In this document: positions 29,205 through 38,352 of the stretch, one piece after another
Layout: each line of letters opens with the position of its first letter
Position numbering within the stretch: position 1 is the stretch's first letter
NCBI RefSeq assembly: GCF_900156405.1
Contig: NZ_FTNN01000012.1
Span: 70,032-125,606 of the forward strand
Reading direction: 5' to 3'
Source of the DNA: Shewanella morhuae
GTDB lineage: Bacteria > Pseudomonadota > Gammaproteobacteria > Enterobacterales > Shewanellaceae
Length of the DNA: 55,575 nt
Notes under the pieces: generated by a model
The model's database searches: none
What the model saw: only the letters and a program-made list of their open reading frames with translations
What the model was told of the DNA's origin: nothing
Made by a program: the position numbers and the translations under genes

Positions 29205-31420
29205 TGCGCTCAACTCAACGGCTAAATGCACATTCACTCACCGCGGCGAAATGGATAGACCATGGTGCAATCCAGCTTAGTGCAGCGTTGCCAGAACTAT
29301 TGAAGCTGTGGGAGCAGGAACGACTGCTCACGCCACTTGATAGACATTTCGCGCTCCAGATGAGTCAGTTGCATCCCAGTGATGGCCAGCAACCCCTGTT
29401 TATATTGCTGTGCGCGCTATTAAGCCAGCAATTATCTTCACAGCACACCTGCCTCGTGTTAGCCCATATCGTGCCGCTTAATCCCATGGCCGAGCAAACT
29501 AGCCATTGTAAAATCAGCTTAAGTCTAGAGGCGTTAACACAGAGCTTGCAAACCTTTGATGCAGTTGGAATAGCGGGTAGCAATAAACCGCTTATTTTTG
29601 ATAATGGCAGGCTCTATTTGCAGCGTTACCATCAATTTGAAACCTCAGTGGCCGCCTCATTAATCCGTTTATCTGGCACCGTATCTGAGCACGTATCAGT
29701 AGATACTCACGCTCAAGATCAAGATCAAATTAAAGATACTAAGTTGAGGTCACGTTTAGATCAATTATTCCCTGCCAATGCACTCGCTGATCATGAACTT
29801 ATTAACAATGAAAACGCCGCGATTATCGACTGGCAAAAAGTGGCTACTGCCACAGCACTAGGCAAAAAGCTATCGGTGATCACTGGCGGCCCGGGTACCG
29901 GTAAAACCACCACTGTGACTAAGCTTTTATTGTTGCTGCAAATGGAATCTATGCAGGAAATACGCTTAGTGGCGCCCACGGGAAAAGCCGCAGCCCGCCT
30001 AAGCGAATCGATTAAAGCCTCAAAAGCCCGTCTAGCAAAGGAGCTCAACGCCCATGCTGGTGTTGGTGCCAATAACCAAGACTTTCTAACAGCGTTAGGG
30101 CGTATTCCAGAAGAAGCCTCAACCCTGCACAGACTGCTCGGGGTGATCCCAAATTCAGCGCACTTTCGTCACCATCAAGGCAATCCGCTTAGGCTCGACT
30201 TGTTAATCGTCGATGAAGCTTCCATGGTCGATTTGCCCATGATGTATAAACTACTGAGCGCATTGCCCAAGCACGCCAGTTTGATTTTGCTTGGCGATCA
30301 AGATCAACTCGCCTCGGTAGAAGCCGGTGCTGTACTCGCCGATATTTGTGCAGGTCTTAAAATACCAGCAGATCCCAATAACCCTATTCCAAACAATAAT
30401 TTTCTAAACAACAATGAGTTAAATAAGAGTCCTCAGTGGCAAATGCGCTATTCCAAAGAGCAAGCTGAGCGCCTGTGCGCCTTAACGGGTTTTGAATTAA
30501 CGCCTTATATCAGTGATGTCCCTAAACTTGGCGATAGCTTGTGTATGTTGATGCACAGTCACAGATTTAAAGGCGATGCAGGTATTGGACTGCTTGCTAA
30601 TGCCGTCAATCGCGCGGATCTTCAAGGCATTATGCAGGTATGGCAACAAGGCTCTGCGGAATTAAGCTGGCTAGAACACAGCATGCTCGTAAGCCAAACC
30701 CAAGCGAAAGTGAACGAACCTGCCAATAACACTGGGCTTAATTTATTGCTCGAACAAGCCTGCAACCAATATGGCGACTATCTTCGCGCATTGAACCACT
30801 CTGTAGATAACAATGATTTAGGCACTCGTCCAAGTACCGCTGACATCATAGAACGCTTCAACCAGTACCGTATTTTATGCGCCATGCGCTCAGGCGATTA
30901 TGGGGTCGAAGGTATCAATCAATATGTGACTCAGGCACTTGCCAATGCCAAGCTGATTAAACCGCTGCAGGAGTTTTACCTAGGCAGGCCCATTATCATC
31001 CAAAGCAATGACTATAACTTAGGCCTGTTTAATGGTGATATCGGGCTAATTTTGCAGGATGAAGATAAACCAGAGCGGTTAATGGCGCATTTTATTAAAG
31101 CCGATGGCAGCCTGCTAAAAGTCTTACCCGCTCGTTTACCTAGCCATGAAACCTGTTACGCCATGACAGTACACAAAAGCCAAGGTAGTGAGTTCAGCCG
31201 CGTTGCTTTAGTGCTACCGCCAAATCCAAGTTTAGCCCAGTGGCAACTGCTGACTAAAGAGTTGGTCTACACCGCCATCACCCGCGCTAAAACCCACTTT
31301 ACCTGCTTAGGTACCCAACAAGTGTTCGAACGCGCAAGTAGCCAAGTGACTCAACGGGCATCGGGCCTCGCTGATAGACTCTGGTCAAACAATTCCCAAA
31401 CCAGCTCACTTGCGAGTTAA
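29204..31420 (+). CDS. recD: exodeoxyribonuclease V alpha subunit (5'-3' helicase)
   Basis: 738 residues against 608 in E. coli. Walker A GGPGTGKTTT (Lys234), Walker B LLIVDEASMVD, motif III LLGDQDQLASVEAGAVL, motif V/VI AMTVHKSQGSEF and VYTAITRAK. Part of the extra length is an Asn-rich insert of about 25 residues after DICAG (near residue 386), and a further part is a charged stretch near 165-185. Last gene of recCBD; shares one base with the recB stop. Confidence 0.95.
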   Translation: MRSTQRLNAHSLTAAKWIDHGAIQLSAALPELLKLWEQERLLTPLDRHFALQMSQLHPSDGQQPLFILLCALLSQQLSSQHTCLVLAHIVPLNPMAEQTSHCKISLSLEALTQSLQTFDAVGIAGSNKPLIFDNGRLYLQRYHQFETSVAASLIRLSGTVSEHVSVDTHAQDQDQIKDTKLRSRLDQLFPANALADHELINNENAAIIDWQKVATATALGKKLSVITGGPGTGKTTTVTKLLLLLQMESMQEIRLVAPTGKAAARLSESIKASKARLAKELNAHAGVGANNQDFLTALGRIPEEASTLHRLLGVIPNSAHFRHHQGNPLRLDLLIVDEASMVDLPMMYKLLSALPKHASLILLGDQDQLASVEAGAVLADICAGLKIPADPNNPIPNNNFLNNNELNKSPQWQMRYSKEQAERLCALTGFELTPYISDVPKLGDSLCMLMHSHRFKGDAGIGLLANAVNRADLQGIMQVWQQGSAELSWLEHSMLVSQTQAKVNEPANNTGLNLLLEQACNQYGDYLRALNHSVDNNDLGTRPSTADIIERFNQYRILCAMRSGDYGVEGINQYVTQALANAKLIKPLQEFYLGRPIIIQSNDYNLGLFNGDIGLILQDEDKPERLMAHFIKADGSLLKVLPARLPSHETCYAMTVHKSQGSEFSRVALVLPPNPSLAQWQLLTKELVYTAITRAKTHFTCLGTQQVFERASSQVTQRASGLADRLWSNNSQTSSLAS

Positions 31421-31585
31421 ACCCAACGAGGAATGCGCTAAAATTCGCCACTTAATAGCGCCAAGGCACCAAAGCCTTGCACTCATAGGGGCAAGAAAAC
31501 TAAGATGTCAGCGGCTGTACTATTGGATGATATACATATTGCCACTGGCCGATATCATCCGACTTTGCTCACTTGAGGAATCATA

Positions 31586-32599
31586 ATGTCTAAGATCAAT
31601 CTACTTCTGCTGTGCGGTGGCGGAAGTGCCGAACACGATATTTCATTAATGTCGGCCAATTATTTTGAAACCTCATTGGCAAAGTCCGAGAAATTTTGCG
31701 TATTGCGCGTCGAGCTGGATAAATTAGGTCAATACCGCACCGTCGCAGGTGATGACTGTGAACTAACCAATAGCCGTGAAATTCGCTTCCGTGATCAAAG
31801 TAAAGCACCTTGGCCAGTCGATTACGTCATTCCTTGCATTCATGGTTACCCTGGCGAAACCGGCGACATTCAATCTTATTTTAATCTGATCCAACTACCC
31901 TATTTTGGCTGCGAATCCGAAGCCAGTAGCAATTGCTTCAACAAGATCACCGCTAAAATGTGGTTCTCTGCCTTAGGCATTCCCAATACACCGTATATTT
32001 TCTTGAATCAGTTTGATGATGCGGCGATTGAGCAAACTCAAGCGGCATTAGCGCAATGGGGATCCATCTTCGTTAAAGCGGCGTCACAGGGGTCCTCGGT
32101 TGGTTGTTACAAAGTCGATGATCGCGATAATGTTGCCGCCGTACTTAAAGATGCGTTTGGCTATGCGCCCTATGTGATAGTTGAAAAAACGATTAAAGCC
32201 CGCGAGTTAGAAGTGGCGGTATACGAGTACAACGGTGAAGTGGTGGCAACCGTACCAGGTGAAATCATTTGTGATACCAATAACTTTTACACCTTCGATG
32301 AAAAGTACGCCAAAAACAGCAAAGCACGTACCGATGTTGTGGCACAAAACGTTTCAGCTGAGATCAGCGAGCAAATTCGTGCCTATGCGATCAAAGCATT
32401 TAAGGGCATGAAACTGCGTCACCTGTCGCGTATCGACTTTTTCTTAACCGCGGATAACGAGATCCTGCTAAATGAAATCAATACCTTCCCAGGTTCTACG
32501 CCGATTTCGATGTTCCCCAAAATGCTACAGAATCACGGGCATGACTTTACTGAATATTTGAGCCTAGTGATTAACGGCCAGTTAAAAGCTAACGCTTAA
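31586..32599 (+). CDS. ddl: D-alanine--D-alanine ligase
   Basis: 337 residues, ATP-grasp fold. [14 protein letters not shown] at the N-terminus, [15 protein letters not shown]-binding [27 protein letters not shown], and the metal/phosphate region SRIDFF...[13 protein letters not shown]. Makes the D-Ala-D-Ala dipeptide for peptidoglycan. TGAGGAATCATA precedes the ATG. It stands alone here, not among division genes, 165 bases after recD. Confidence 0.95.
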   Translation: MSKINLLLLCGGGSAEHDISLMSANYFETSLAKSEKFCVLRVELDKLGQYRTVAGDDCELTNSREIRFRDQSKAPWPVDYVIPCIHGYPGETGDIQSYFNLIQLPYFGCESEASSNCFNKITAKMWFSALGIPNTPYIFLNQFDDAAIEQTQAALAQWGSIFVKAASQGSSVGCYKVDDRDNVAAVLKDAFGYAPYVIVEKTIKARELEVAVYEYNGEVVATVPGEIICDTNNFYTFDEKYAKNSKARTDVVAQNVSAEISEQIRAYAIKAFKGMKLRHLSRIDFFLTADNEILLNEINTFPGSTPISMFPKMLQNHGHDFTEYLSLVINGQLKANA

Positions 32600-32618
32600 T
32601 ACCAATTCAATAACTGCT

Positions 32619-32656
32619 AAAACAATTAGAGCGCCCTAGGCGCTCTAATTGTTTTT
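32619..32656. terminator. bidirectional terminator between ddl and the RNA methyltransferase
   Basis: A 17-bp perfect stem from AAAACAATTAGAGCGCC, loop CTA, then the complement, ending in TTTT on both strands. It lies between convergent genes. Confidence 0.9.
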
Positions 32657-32732
32657 ACAACTAATTGTCGAAGTGCTAATCACTCGCTAGGCACTTACAT
32701 TTACTCAAGCGACTGACCTTAACGGTAACGCT

Positions 32733-33947
32733 TTATTCTTGAATGCGTTCCAATTTTGCAATGTAAAACCCATCAAAGCCACTATCGGCTGGGCTAATGC
32801 TTTCATCTTCAATTAAACGGAAATTAGGGTTTTGAGCTAAAAAGGTATCCACTTGCCCACGGTTCTCGCAGGGGAAGATAGAACAGGTAGCATACACAAC
32901 AATACCGCCAACTTTAACCATGCGGCTGTAACTGCTTAAAATATGTTGTTGTAGCTCCATTAACACAGGTAAACGTTCAACGGTATCGCGCCATTTTGCA
33001 TCGGGGTTACGCTTTAATACACCTAAACCCGAACACGGCACATCGAGTAATACACGATCGGCACTGAGTTTTAAGCGTTTAATGGTTTTACTACTGGTGA
33101 TAACGCGGGTTTCAACATTATGTGCGCCATTACGTCGAGCACGCTCTTTGAGTTTATCGAGTTTCCACTGCTCCACATCCATCACCAACAGGCGACCTTT
33201 ACCCTGCATTTGCGCCGCAATATGTAAGGTTTTACCACCCGCACCCGCGCAAGCATCAATCACTTTCATACCAGGTTTGGCATCGAGCGCCGCCGCTACG
33301 CGCTGCGAGCCTGCATCTTGCTGCTCAAACAAACCGTCTTTAAAGCTTTGAGTACGAAACAAAGCAGAATCTGAGGTCACTTCAAGGGCTGAATCCACCC
33401 CATCAACCTTAAGCGTACTAACAAACTCAGCGGCAAGTTTTGCGGCCAATTCATCACGCGTCACTTTAAGACCATTGGCGCGTAAAAAACGCTTCGGTGC
33501 AGTGCTTAAGGCTGCACGCTCTTTTTCCCAAGCATCGCCTAACTGCTCACGACCCATAGTATCAAGCCATTCTGGACAACCATCCCATAATACCGGCTTA
33601 GTTTTCGCTTGCTCGACACGATCGGCTAAACGTGCCTCATCGACTTGCAGCGAATATTGCATTTTAGGCAGTTCAAGCCCGTGGAATAAATGCCACGCAT
33701 TAAGCAATTTAGAACCAAAACGTTCCATCTCATCTGGACTGATTTCCGCCAGATAACAATATAAATTTAAACGACGTAGGATATCACCCGTCGTTAATGC
33801 GATACGCGCCTGCTCGGCGGGCACCAATTGCAACCCAGAAAAATGCTGAGAATAGGCCCGATCTAAGGGTTTTCCTTGGCTCAGCACCATAGTTAAGATA
33901 CTGATCACTAATTCGTTCGAACTGGCAGAAAGCGGAGAATTCAACAT
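32733..33947 (-). CDS. RsmB/NOP-family RNA cytosine-5 methyltransferase
   Basis: 404 residues. An NusB-like helical N-terminus is followed by a SAM-dependent domain: VIDACAGAGGKTLHIAA (motif I), LLDVPCSGLGVLKRNPDAKW with one conserved Cys, and VVYATCSIFPCEN with the catalytic Cys. This is the NOL1/NOP2/Sun family that makes m5C in rRNA. It is too divergent from RsmB and RsmF for a firm name; a target in 16S or 23S rRNA is likely. Confidence 0.9.
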   Translation of the reverse strand: MLNSPLSASSNELVISILTMVLSQGKPLDRAYSQHFSGLQLVPAEQARIALTTGDILRRLNLYCYLAEISPDEMERFGSKLLNAWHLFHGLELPKMQYSLQVDEARLADRVEQAKTKPVLWDGCPEWLDTMGREQLGDAWEKERAALSTAPKRFLRANGLKVTRDELAAKLAAEFVSTLKVDGVDSALEVTSDSALFRTQSFKDGLFEQQDAGSQRVAAALDAKPGMKVIDACAGAGGKTLHIAAQMQGKGRLLVMDVEQWKLDKLKERARRNGAHNVETRVITSSKTIKRLKLSADRVLLDVPCSGLGVLKRNPDAKWRDTVERLPVLMELQQHILSSYSRMVKVGGIVVYATCSIFPCENRGQVDTFLAQNPNFRLIEDESISPADSGFDGFYIAKLERIQE

Positions 33948-34260
33948 TTAAAAGGTCACCATGGATTATAAAACCGGAGGATCATAGGAGGTCAGGCTTC
34001 AATACGCAAGCACACTGGCGCCGAGCGAAGGTTAAAGTGGAAAAAAGATCAGAGAAACGCCCCTGTAGATACACAAAACCTATTCCGAATGCAGGTTATT
34101 TTAGGTTGATGTTTAGATTCATGGCTAAAGCTGCTGCAAATATTTCGGAGTAGAACGTCCTCTTTTAAACTCAACCTACAGTGAACAGGTTTACCTTTAA
34201 TCGAGCTATGCTTCTAAAGTAAAAGTGAGCTAAAACATAAGTAGTAAATCAGGTAAAAAC

Positions 34261-34323
34261 ATGAATAAAGCTTCATCGTCGGCAGCGTGCTTTGGGATTA
34301 AACTGAATATGCTTAAGCACTAA
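34261..34323 (+). CDS. possible 20-residue peptide next to a terminator
   Basis: ATG plus 19 codons (MNKASSSAACFGIKLNMLKH) and TAA, with CAGG eight bases upstream. The stop codon runs straight into a terminator-like hairpin, so the unit could be a leader peptide, a tiny protein gene or a small RNA that only happens to contain a frame. It lies in a 600-base gap (33948-34548) where I see no other gene. The support is position and signals only. Confidence 0.35.
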   Translation: MNKASSSAACFGIKLNMLKH

Positions 34324-34360
34324 ATAACCTGAGCTCTGTGCGTCTTTACAGGTTATTTTT
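34322..34360 (+). terminator. terminator-like hairpin after the 20-codon ORF
   Basis: AAATAACCTG and CAGGTTATTT form a 10-bp stem around a 17-base loop, followed by TT. The loop is long for an intrinsic terminator. It could also be an attenuator for the gene at 34549. Confidence 0.5.
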
Positions 34361-34548
34361 CCCTTTATCTGCGTTAACTTTGCTACTGATAGCCCACTAT
34401 TTAGGTACGCAAACTTGCCTTGATAACGGAAAAATGACCTCTGTAGAGTTAACTTTGCAAAGTAAGGTAATAAGATTAATCAGTTACCACAGCCACTATC
34501 CCGAGTCAGGTTAAATAGATAAAAATAGAAGATGATAAGGAGCACAAC

Positions 34549-34773
34549 TTGGTAGATGCTATTGCAGTAGATAACCCGGCGATACTGATTTGGAGCCTGC
34601 TTTTTGGCATCTTTGGCTTAGGTTTTTTCACCTATGGCAAACGCCAAGGCGCATTAATCCCACTCGGAGTGGGCTTAACCCTGATGATATATCCTTATTT
34701 TGTCAGCAACTTAGCATTACTCGTCTGTATAGGCATCGCCCTCATCTTGCTGCCGTATTTTTTAAAATTGTAA
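34549..34773 (+). CDS. small membrane protein, three hydrophobic segments
   Basis: 74 residues from TTG, with AAGGAG five bases upstream. Hydrophobic stretches at about 11-28, 37-52 and 55-72, with the short basic turn YGKRQ between the first two. Only short hydrophilic tails. Family not recognised by name; small conserved inner-membrane proteins of this form are common in Shewanella. An inverted repeat ATTGGCAC-AGG-GTGCCAAT (34836-34854) follows. Confidence 0.7.
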   Translation: MVDAIAVDNPAILIWSLLFGIFGLGFFTYGKRQGALIPLGVGLTLMIYPYFVSNLALLVCIGIALILLPYFLKL

Positions 34774-34835
34774 TTGCATTTTAAAAGCGGGCTAAAGCTA
34801 AAAAAGAATCGACAACACTCCAGACAGATAAACTG

Positions 34836-34854
34836 ATTGGCACAGGGTGCCAAT
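34836..34854. repeat. short perfect inverted repeat
   Basis: ATTGGCAC-AGG-GTGCCAAT, 8-bp arms and a 3-base loop, between the small membrane protein and def. No T run, so its role as a terminator is weak. Confidence 0.4.
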
Positions 34855-34872
34855 TAAGAAGATTTCAGATAC

Positions 34873-34898
34873 AAAAAAGCCACATCGTAAAATGTGGC
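34873..34898 (-). terminator. terminator of the peptide deformylase gene
   Basis: On the minus strand GCCACAT-TTTACG-ATGTGGC is followed by TTTTTT. It lies 62 bases after the deformylase stop. Confidence 0.85.
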
Positions 34899-34959
34899 GA
34901 GTCATGAGGTGCAATACATTCTAATACAAAGCGTTTATGCCCTTTTTGATGCAATAAAC

Positions 34960-35451
34960 TTAGGCGTATTTACGGACTTTTTTAAGTGCTATTTGTTGCT
35001 TTAGCATAGATAAATGTTCGATAAACACTTTGCCATGCAAATGATCAATTTCATGTTGTAATACAATGGCTAAAAAATCATCGGTGTCGATTTCAATAGC
35101 CTTGCCCGTTCTGTCTAACGCGGTCACTTTGATTTTTTCAAAACGAGTCACCTTGGCGCGATAACCAGGGATAGATAAACAACCTTCTTCACCGATAAAC
35201 TCACCAGATTTTTCGACGATTTCCGGATTAATTAGCACTTGAGGTTGGTCACGCTCATCAGATAAATCTATGACGATTATCGCATCAGTGCTACCAACTT
35301 GTGTTGCGGCTAAACCGATACCATCTTCGGTGTGATACATGGTTTCGATTAAGTCATCGATAAACCCCTGAACAGATTCAATATCTTTTACAGGTTGCGC
35401 TTTACGTTTAAGGCGTTCATCGGGGATTGTTAGAATATCGAGTACAGCCAT
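34960..35451 (-). CDS. def: peptide deformylase
   Basis: 163 residues with all three signature motifs: GIGLAATQVG, EEGCLSIPG and the metal-binding HEIDHLHG. Removes the formyl group from new protein N-termini. It stands alone, not in the usual def-fmt pair, so it may be a second copy; the rest of the genome is not visible. Confidence 0.95.
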   Translation of the reverse strand: MAVLDILTIPDERLKRKAQPVKDIESVQGFIDDLIETMYHTEDGIGLAATQVGSTDAIIVIDLSDERDQPQVLINPEIVEKSGEFIGEEGCLSIPGYRAKVTRFEKIKVTALDRTGKAIEIDTDDFLAIVLQHEIDHLHGKVFIEHLSMLKQQIALKKVRKYA

Positions 35452-35716
35452 GCCAGTTATCTTCTCTCATCGAGTCAAAAAAATTGGCGCTATTATGGAC
35501 TATTTGACCATTTACACAATATTTAAGCCAAAAATAGGTTAAATATCTATTTGGTAATCGAAATTAACGATAAAAACTTAAGCGTTGAGCACCATTAACA
35601 GGCTGATGAATCCGTTACTTTACCTAATATTTCCTTATTACCGGTAAACTACTGCCACCTATCTGGAGTAAAATTCAGTGAGTGCCACATATTATTTAAC
35701 TTGAGGCTGCAATTTA

Positions 35717-36145
35717 ATGGCATCGTTTCCAAAAGACAAATCACCACTGTATGCATATCTTCAGCAAGATGAAAAAGATATGGCGAGTGAACAGGTTAAA
35801 ACAGTAACACTGTCACCCATGGCGAAAATATGGCATATCGTGGCGATGATCCCACAGGGTAACGTGAGCAGTTATGGTAAAATCGCCGATTATGCAGGTT
35901 TACCAGGGCGAGCACGTTATGTGTCTAAGGCGCTAAAATTGGCTCCAGAGCATTTATCACTTCCGTGGCATAGAGTGCTTAATAGCCAAGGTAAAATTTC
36001 CTTTGAAAAAAACTCACATGCTTTTCAGCAACAAATGGAATTGTTAAGAATGGATGGGGTAATAGTGAACTGTGGCAAAATTAGCTTGTCTGAATATGAA
36101 TGGCGTCCCGATCTGGTGACGTTAGTTATGGCAATGCCATTTTAG
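35717..36145 (+). CDS. alkyltransferase-like protein (ATL)
   Basis: 142 residues. From about residue 33 it matches the DNA-binding C-terminal domain of O6-alkylguanine-DNA alkyltransferase: IPQGNVSSYGKIADYAG, then LPWHRVLNSQG. Trp84 stands where the reactive Cys of the PCHRV motif would be, so it cannot accept an alkyl group. Known ATL proteins bind O6-alkylguanine and hand it to nucleotide excision repair. The first 32 residues are an extra polar leader; GAGG about ten bases before the ATG supports the long start, with Met22 as alternative. Confidence 0.88.
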   Translation: MASFPKDKSPLYAYLQQDEKDMASEQVKTVTLSPMAKIWHIVAMIPQGNVSSYGKIADYAGLPGRARYVSKALKLAPEHLSLPWHRVLNSQGKISFEKNSHAFQQQMELLRMDGVIVNCGKISLSEYEWRPDLVTLVMAMPF

Positions 36146-36347
36146 CTTAATATTCTGCTTTTAATATTGATTTAGATAACTATTTACAGGAACGTCAGTC
36201 TCGGCTATAACCTGCTGTCTGTCGATGCCATTATCGAGCAACCTTAACAGTGTAAGTCAGCATGCTACTGGACACTTTTTTATCAACCACTACTTATAAT
36301 TGTTGGTAGTGATACAAGGTGAAAACCTGCGAACCAAGGAGCATTCT

Positions 36348-37142
36348 TTGCGTACCCTTCCCCTATTATTGCTTAGTCTAACTGCGCTCACCCAAAGTAT
36401 GTCAGCCATGGCAGCACCTACGCCATTAACGCCGCATACCGCCGAATATCAAGTCAACTACGGTGATATCGAATTAGGTAAAGCCAACTACACCCTACCT
36501 AATGCCGAAGGAGGCATATTTAAGTATCGCTTTGATAGCAGTCTTAGTCTGTTGTTGTTAACCGACGTACGTCATCTTTTAAGTGAGTTTACGCAAAATG
36601 AGACTCAACTAAACCCTTTACGTTATTCACAACAACGCAAGGGTGTTGGGGCTAATTTCACTGAACAAACCGCATTTGCTAGAGATCAGGGTTTAATCCA
36701 TACCCGTTATAAAGATAAAAAAGGTCAGTTTCCCTATGACGGGGCCATCTTCGACCCGCTAATGGTGCAACTGCAATTTAGGTTAGATATCAGCGCCGGC
36801 AAAGAAGAACTTGACTATAAAATGGTCAAAGACAATGAACTGGATGAATATAAATTCCGCGTTGTCGGTAAAGAACGTATGACGATTGAAAGTGGCAGTT
36901 ATAACACGGTCAAAATTGAAGTCGTGCGTGAAAATAATAAAAAACGACAAACCTTCTTTTGGATGGCGCCAGAGTTAGCATATCTGCCAGTACGCTTAAC
37001 TCACTTTGAAAAAGGCAGTAAACAGCTTGATATTAAGCTATTGAAATATCACTTTGATGAAACTGCTAACCAAGAAGTGTTACCGGCCGAGATAGTCGAA
37101 AAGCCGCAAGTGCCTAAGCTTCTGGGTACGGCCGAAGATTAA
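36348..37142 (+). CDS. DUF3108 exported protein
   Basis: 264 residues from TTG; AAGGAG six bases upstream decides this start over the open frame from 36300. Signal peptide with a leucine-rich core, ending near SAMAAP. The mature part has repeated beta-strand patterns (HTAEYQVNYGDIELGKANYTL, FKYRFDSSLSLLL) and fits DUF3108, periplasmic proteins of unknown function. Monocistronic. Confidence 0.8.
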   Translation: MRTLPLLLLSLTALTQSMSAMAAPTPLTPHTAEYQVNYGDIELGKANYTLPNAEGGIFKYRFDSSLSLLLLTDVRHLLSEFTQNETQLNPLRYSQQRKGVGANFTEQTAFARDQGLIHTRYKDKKGQFPYDGAIFDPLMVQLQFRLDISAGKEELDYKMVKDNELDEYKFRVVGKERMTIESGSYNTVKIEVVRENNKKRQTFFWMAPELAYLPVRLTHFEKGSKQLDIKLLKYHFDETANQEVLPAEIVEKPQVPKLLGTAED

Positions 37143-37329
37143 CCCACAAAGCCATCCCTAATATAATTCATATCATAATCGCGTTTAACTACAGCGATAC
37201 CGAGTGGAGCTAGACATGGCTTAAGTAGGTATCGCTGATGGTTTATTACACTGCAGCAGTAAGCTTAAATTTAGTTAAGGGAGTGGTTAAATACACTGTA
37301 AACCCGCTCAAACGCTTTTATAGGTAACA

Positions 37330-38109
37330 TCACATATCGATTAATACCTCACCCTGTTTAAATAATGTCCAGTTACCAGGCTGCATAATATGCCACTGCT
37401 CATTATCCGTTAACGGACGAGTAGCAATCACAGTCACCACATCATGGGCTGTGGTTTCTTTATTAAAATCAATTACCACATCGGTATCAATCAATTTTGC
37501 TTTACCAAACGGTGCCCTGCGAGTGATATAGCATAAGTTATTGCTGCAGTAGCTCATCAGGTGTTCGCCATCGCTCAATATCATGTTGAATACACCTAAG
37601 GCACGAATGTCATCCGCTAAAGACGCGACAAATTTAAAAACGGCGAGCATATCCTCAGGTTTAGTATTCCCAAAATGTTGGGCGATTTGTTCTAGAATCC
37701 AGCAAAAAGCCAATTCACTGTCGGTATCACCTACGGGTTGATAACGAGAAACGGTAAATTTGGCATGATAATCTGTCAGTTGGCCATTATGGGCATAGGT
37801 CCAATAGCGTCCCCATAACTCTCGGGTAAACGGGTGAGTATTTTCTAATGACACACAACCGCGATTCGCTTGGCGGATATGGCTTATCACCACCTCACTT
37901 TTAATTGGGTAAGATTGGATCAATTTTGCAATATGCGATTCACTACTTGGACTTGCATCTTTAAATGTCCGGCTACCTTTACCCTCATAAAAAGTAATCC
38001 CCCAGCCGTCAACGTGCGGACCTGTTACCCCACCACGTTGTGCTAATCCGGTAAAACTAAACACAATGTCTGTTGGCACGTTGGCGCTCATCGCCAGTAA
38101 TTCACACAT
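37330..38109 (-). CDS. class II glutamine amidotransferase (YafJ-like)
   Basis: 259 residues beginning MCELLAMSA: Cys2 is the N-terminal nucleophile after Met removal. Ntn-hydrolase motifs HVDGWGITFYEG, SHIRQANRGCVSLENTHPF and YAHNGQL follow. Releases ammonia from glutamine; the acceptor domain is missing, so the role is open. YafJ of E. coli is the nearest named relative. Confidence 0.88.
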   Translation of the reverse strand: MCELLAMSANVPTDIVFSFTGLAQRGGVTGPHVDGWGITFYEGKGSRTFKDASPSSESHIAKLIQSYPIKSEVVISHIRQANRGCVSLENTHPFTRELWGRYWTYAHNGQLTDYHAKFTVSRYQPVGDTDSELAFCWILEQIAQHFGNTKPEDMLAVFKFVASLADDIRALGVFNMILSDGEHLMSYCSNNLCYITRRAPFGKAKLIDTDVVIDFNKETTAHDVVTVIATRPLTDNEQWHIMQPGNWTLFKQGEVLIDM

Positions 38110-38197
38110 ATTTCTCGCCTATCATCAAGCAAACATCCACTGGCTGGCATTGTAACTAGTTGATGACATTTGTGGAACGATCAAAGTCGACAAATAA

Positions 38198-38215
38198 TTT
38201 AAACAATTGTTTGAA
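38198..38215. promoter_or_regulatory. PsrA-like palindrome upstream of fadE
   Basis: TTTAAACAATTGTTTGAA, nearly palindromic with AAACAATTGTTT at its centre. PsrA of Pseudomonas and Shewanella is reported to bind AAAC-N-GTTT type palindromes at fatty-acid degradation genes. It overlaps a -35 hexamer (TTGAAA 38211-38216). Confidence 0.6.
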
Positions 38216-38240
38216 AAATGCTTGTATTAAAATGTACTAA
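38211..38240 (+). promoter_or_regulatory. upstream fadE promoter candidate
   Basis: TTGAAA (38211-38216), 18-base spacer, TACTAA (38235-38240). The -35 lies within the PsrA-like box. Confidence 0.4.
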
Positions 38241-38254
38241 GGTTTAACTTTTAT

Positions 38255-38283
38255 GCGACACAGGTCTGACCACAAACTATAAT
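38255..38283 (+). promoter_or_regulatory. main fadE promoter candidate with FadR-like operator in the spacer
   Basis: GCGACA (38255-38260), 17-base spacer, perfect TATAAT (38278-38283). The spacer contains CAGGTCTGACCAC (38261-38273), close to the FadR core TGGTCNGACCA with one change. A repressor bound there would block RNA polymerase; acyl-CoA releases FadR. A 14-bp palindrome ATTGTGATCACAAT follows at 38282-38295. Confidence 0.65.
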
Positions 38284-38352
38284 TGTGATCACAATCAATA
38301 AAACACCCTATGACCTGTGGTTGGCACTCGGTCATATTTAAGGAGAATTACA

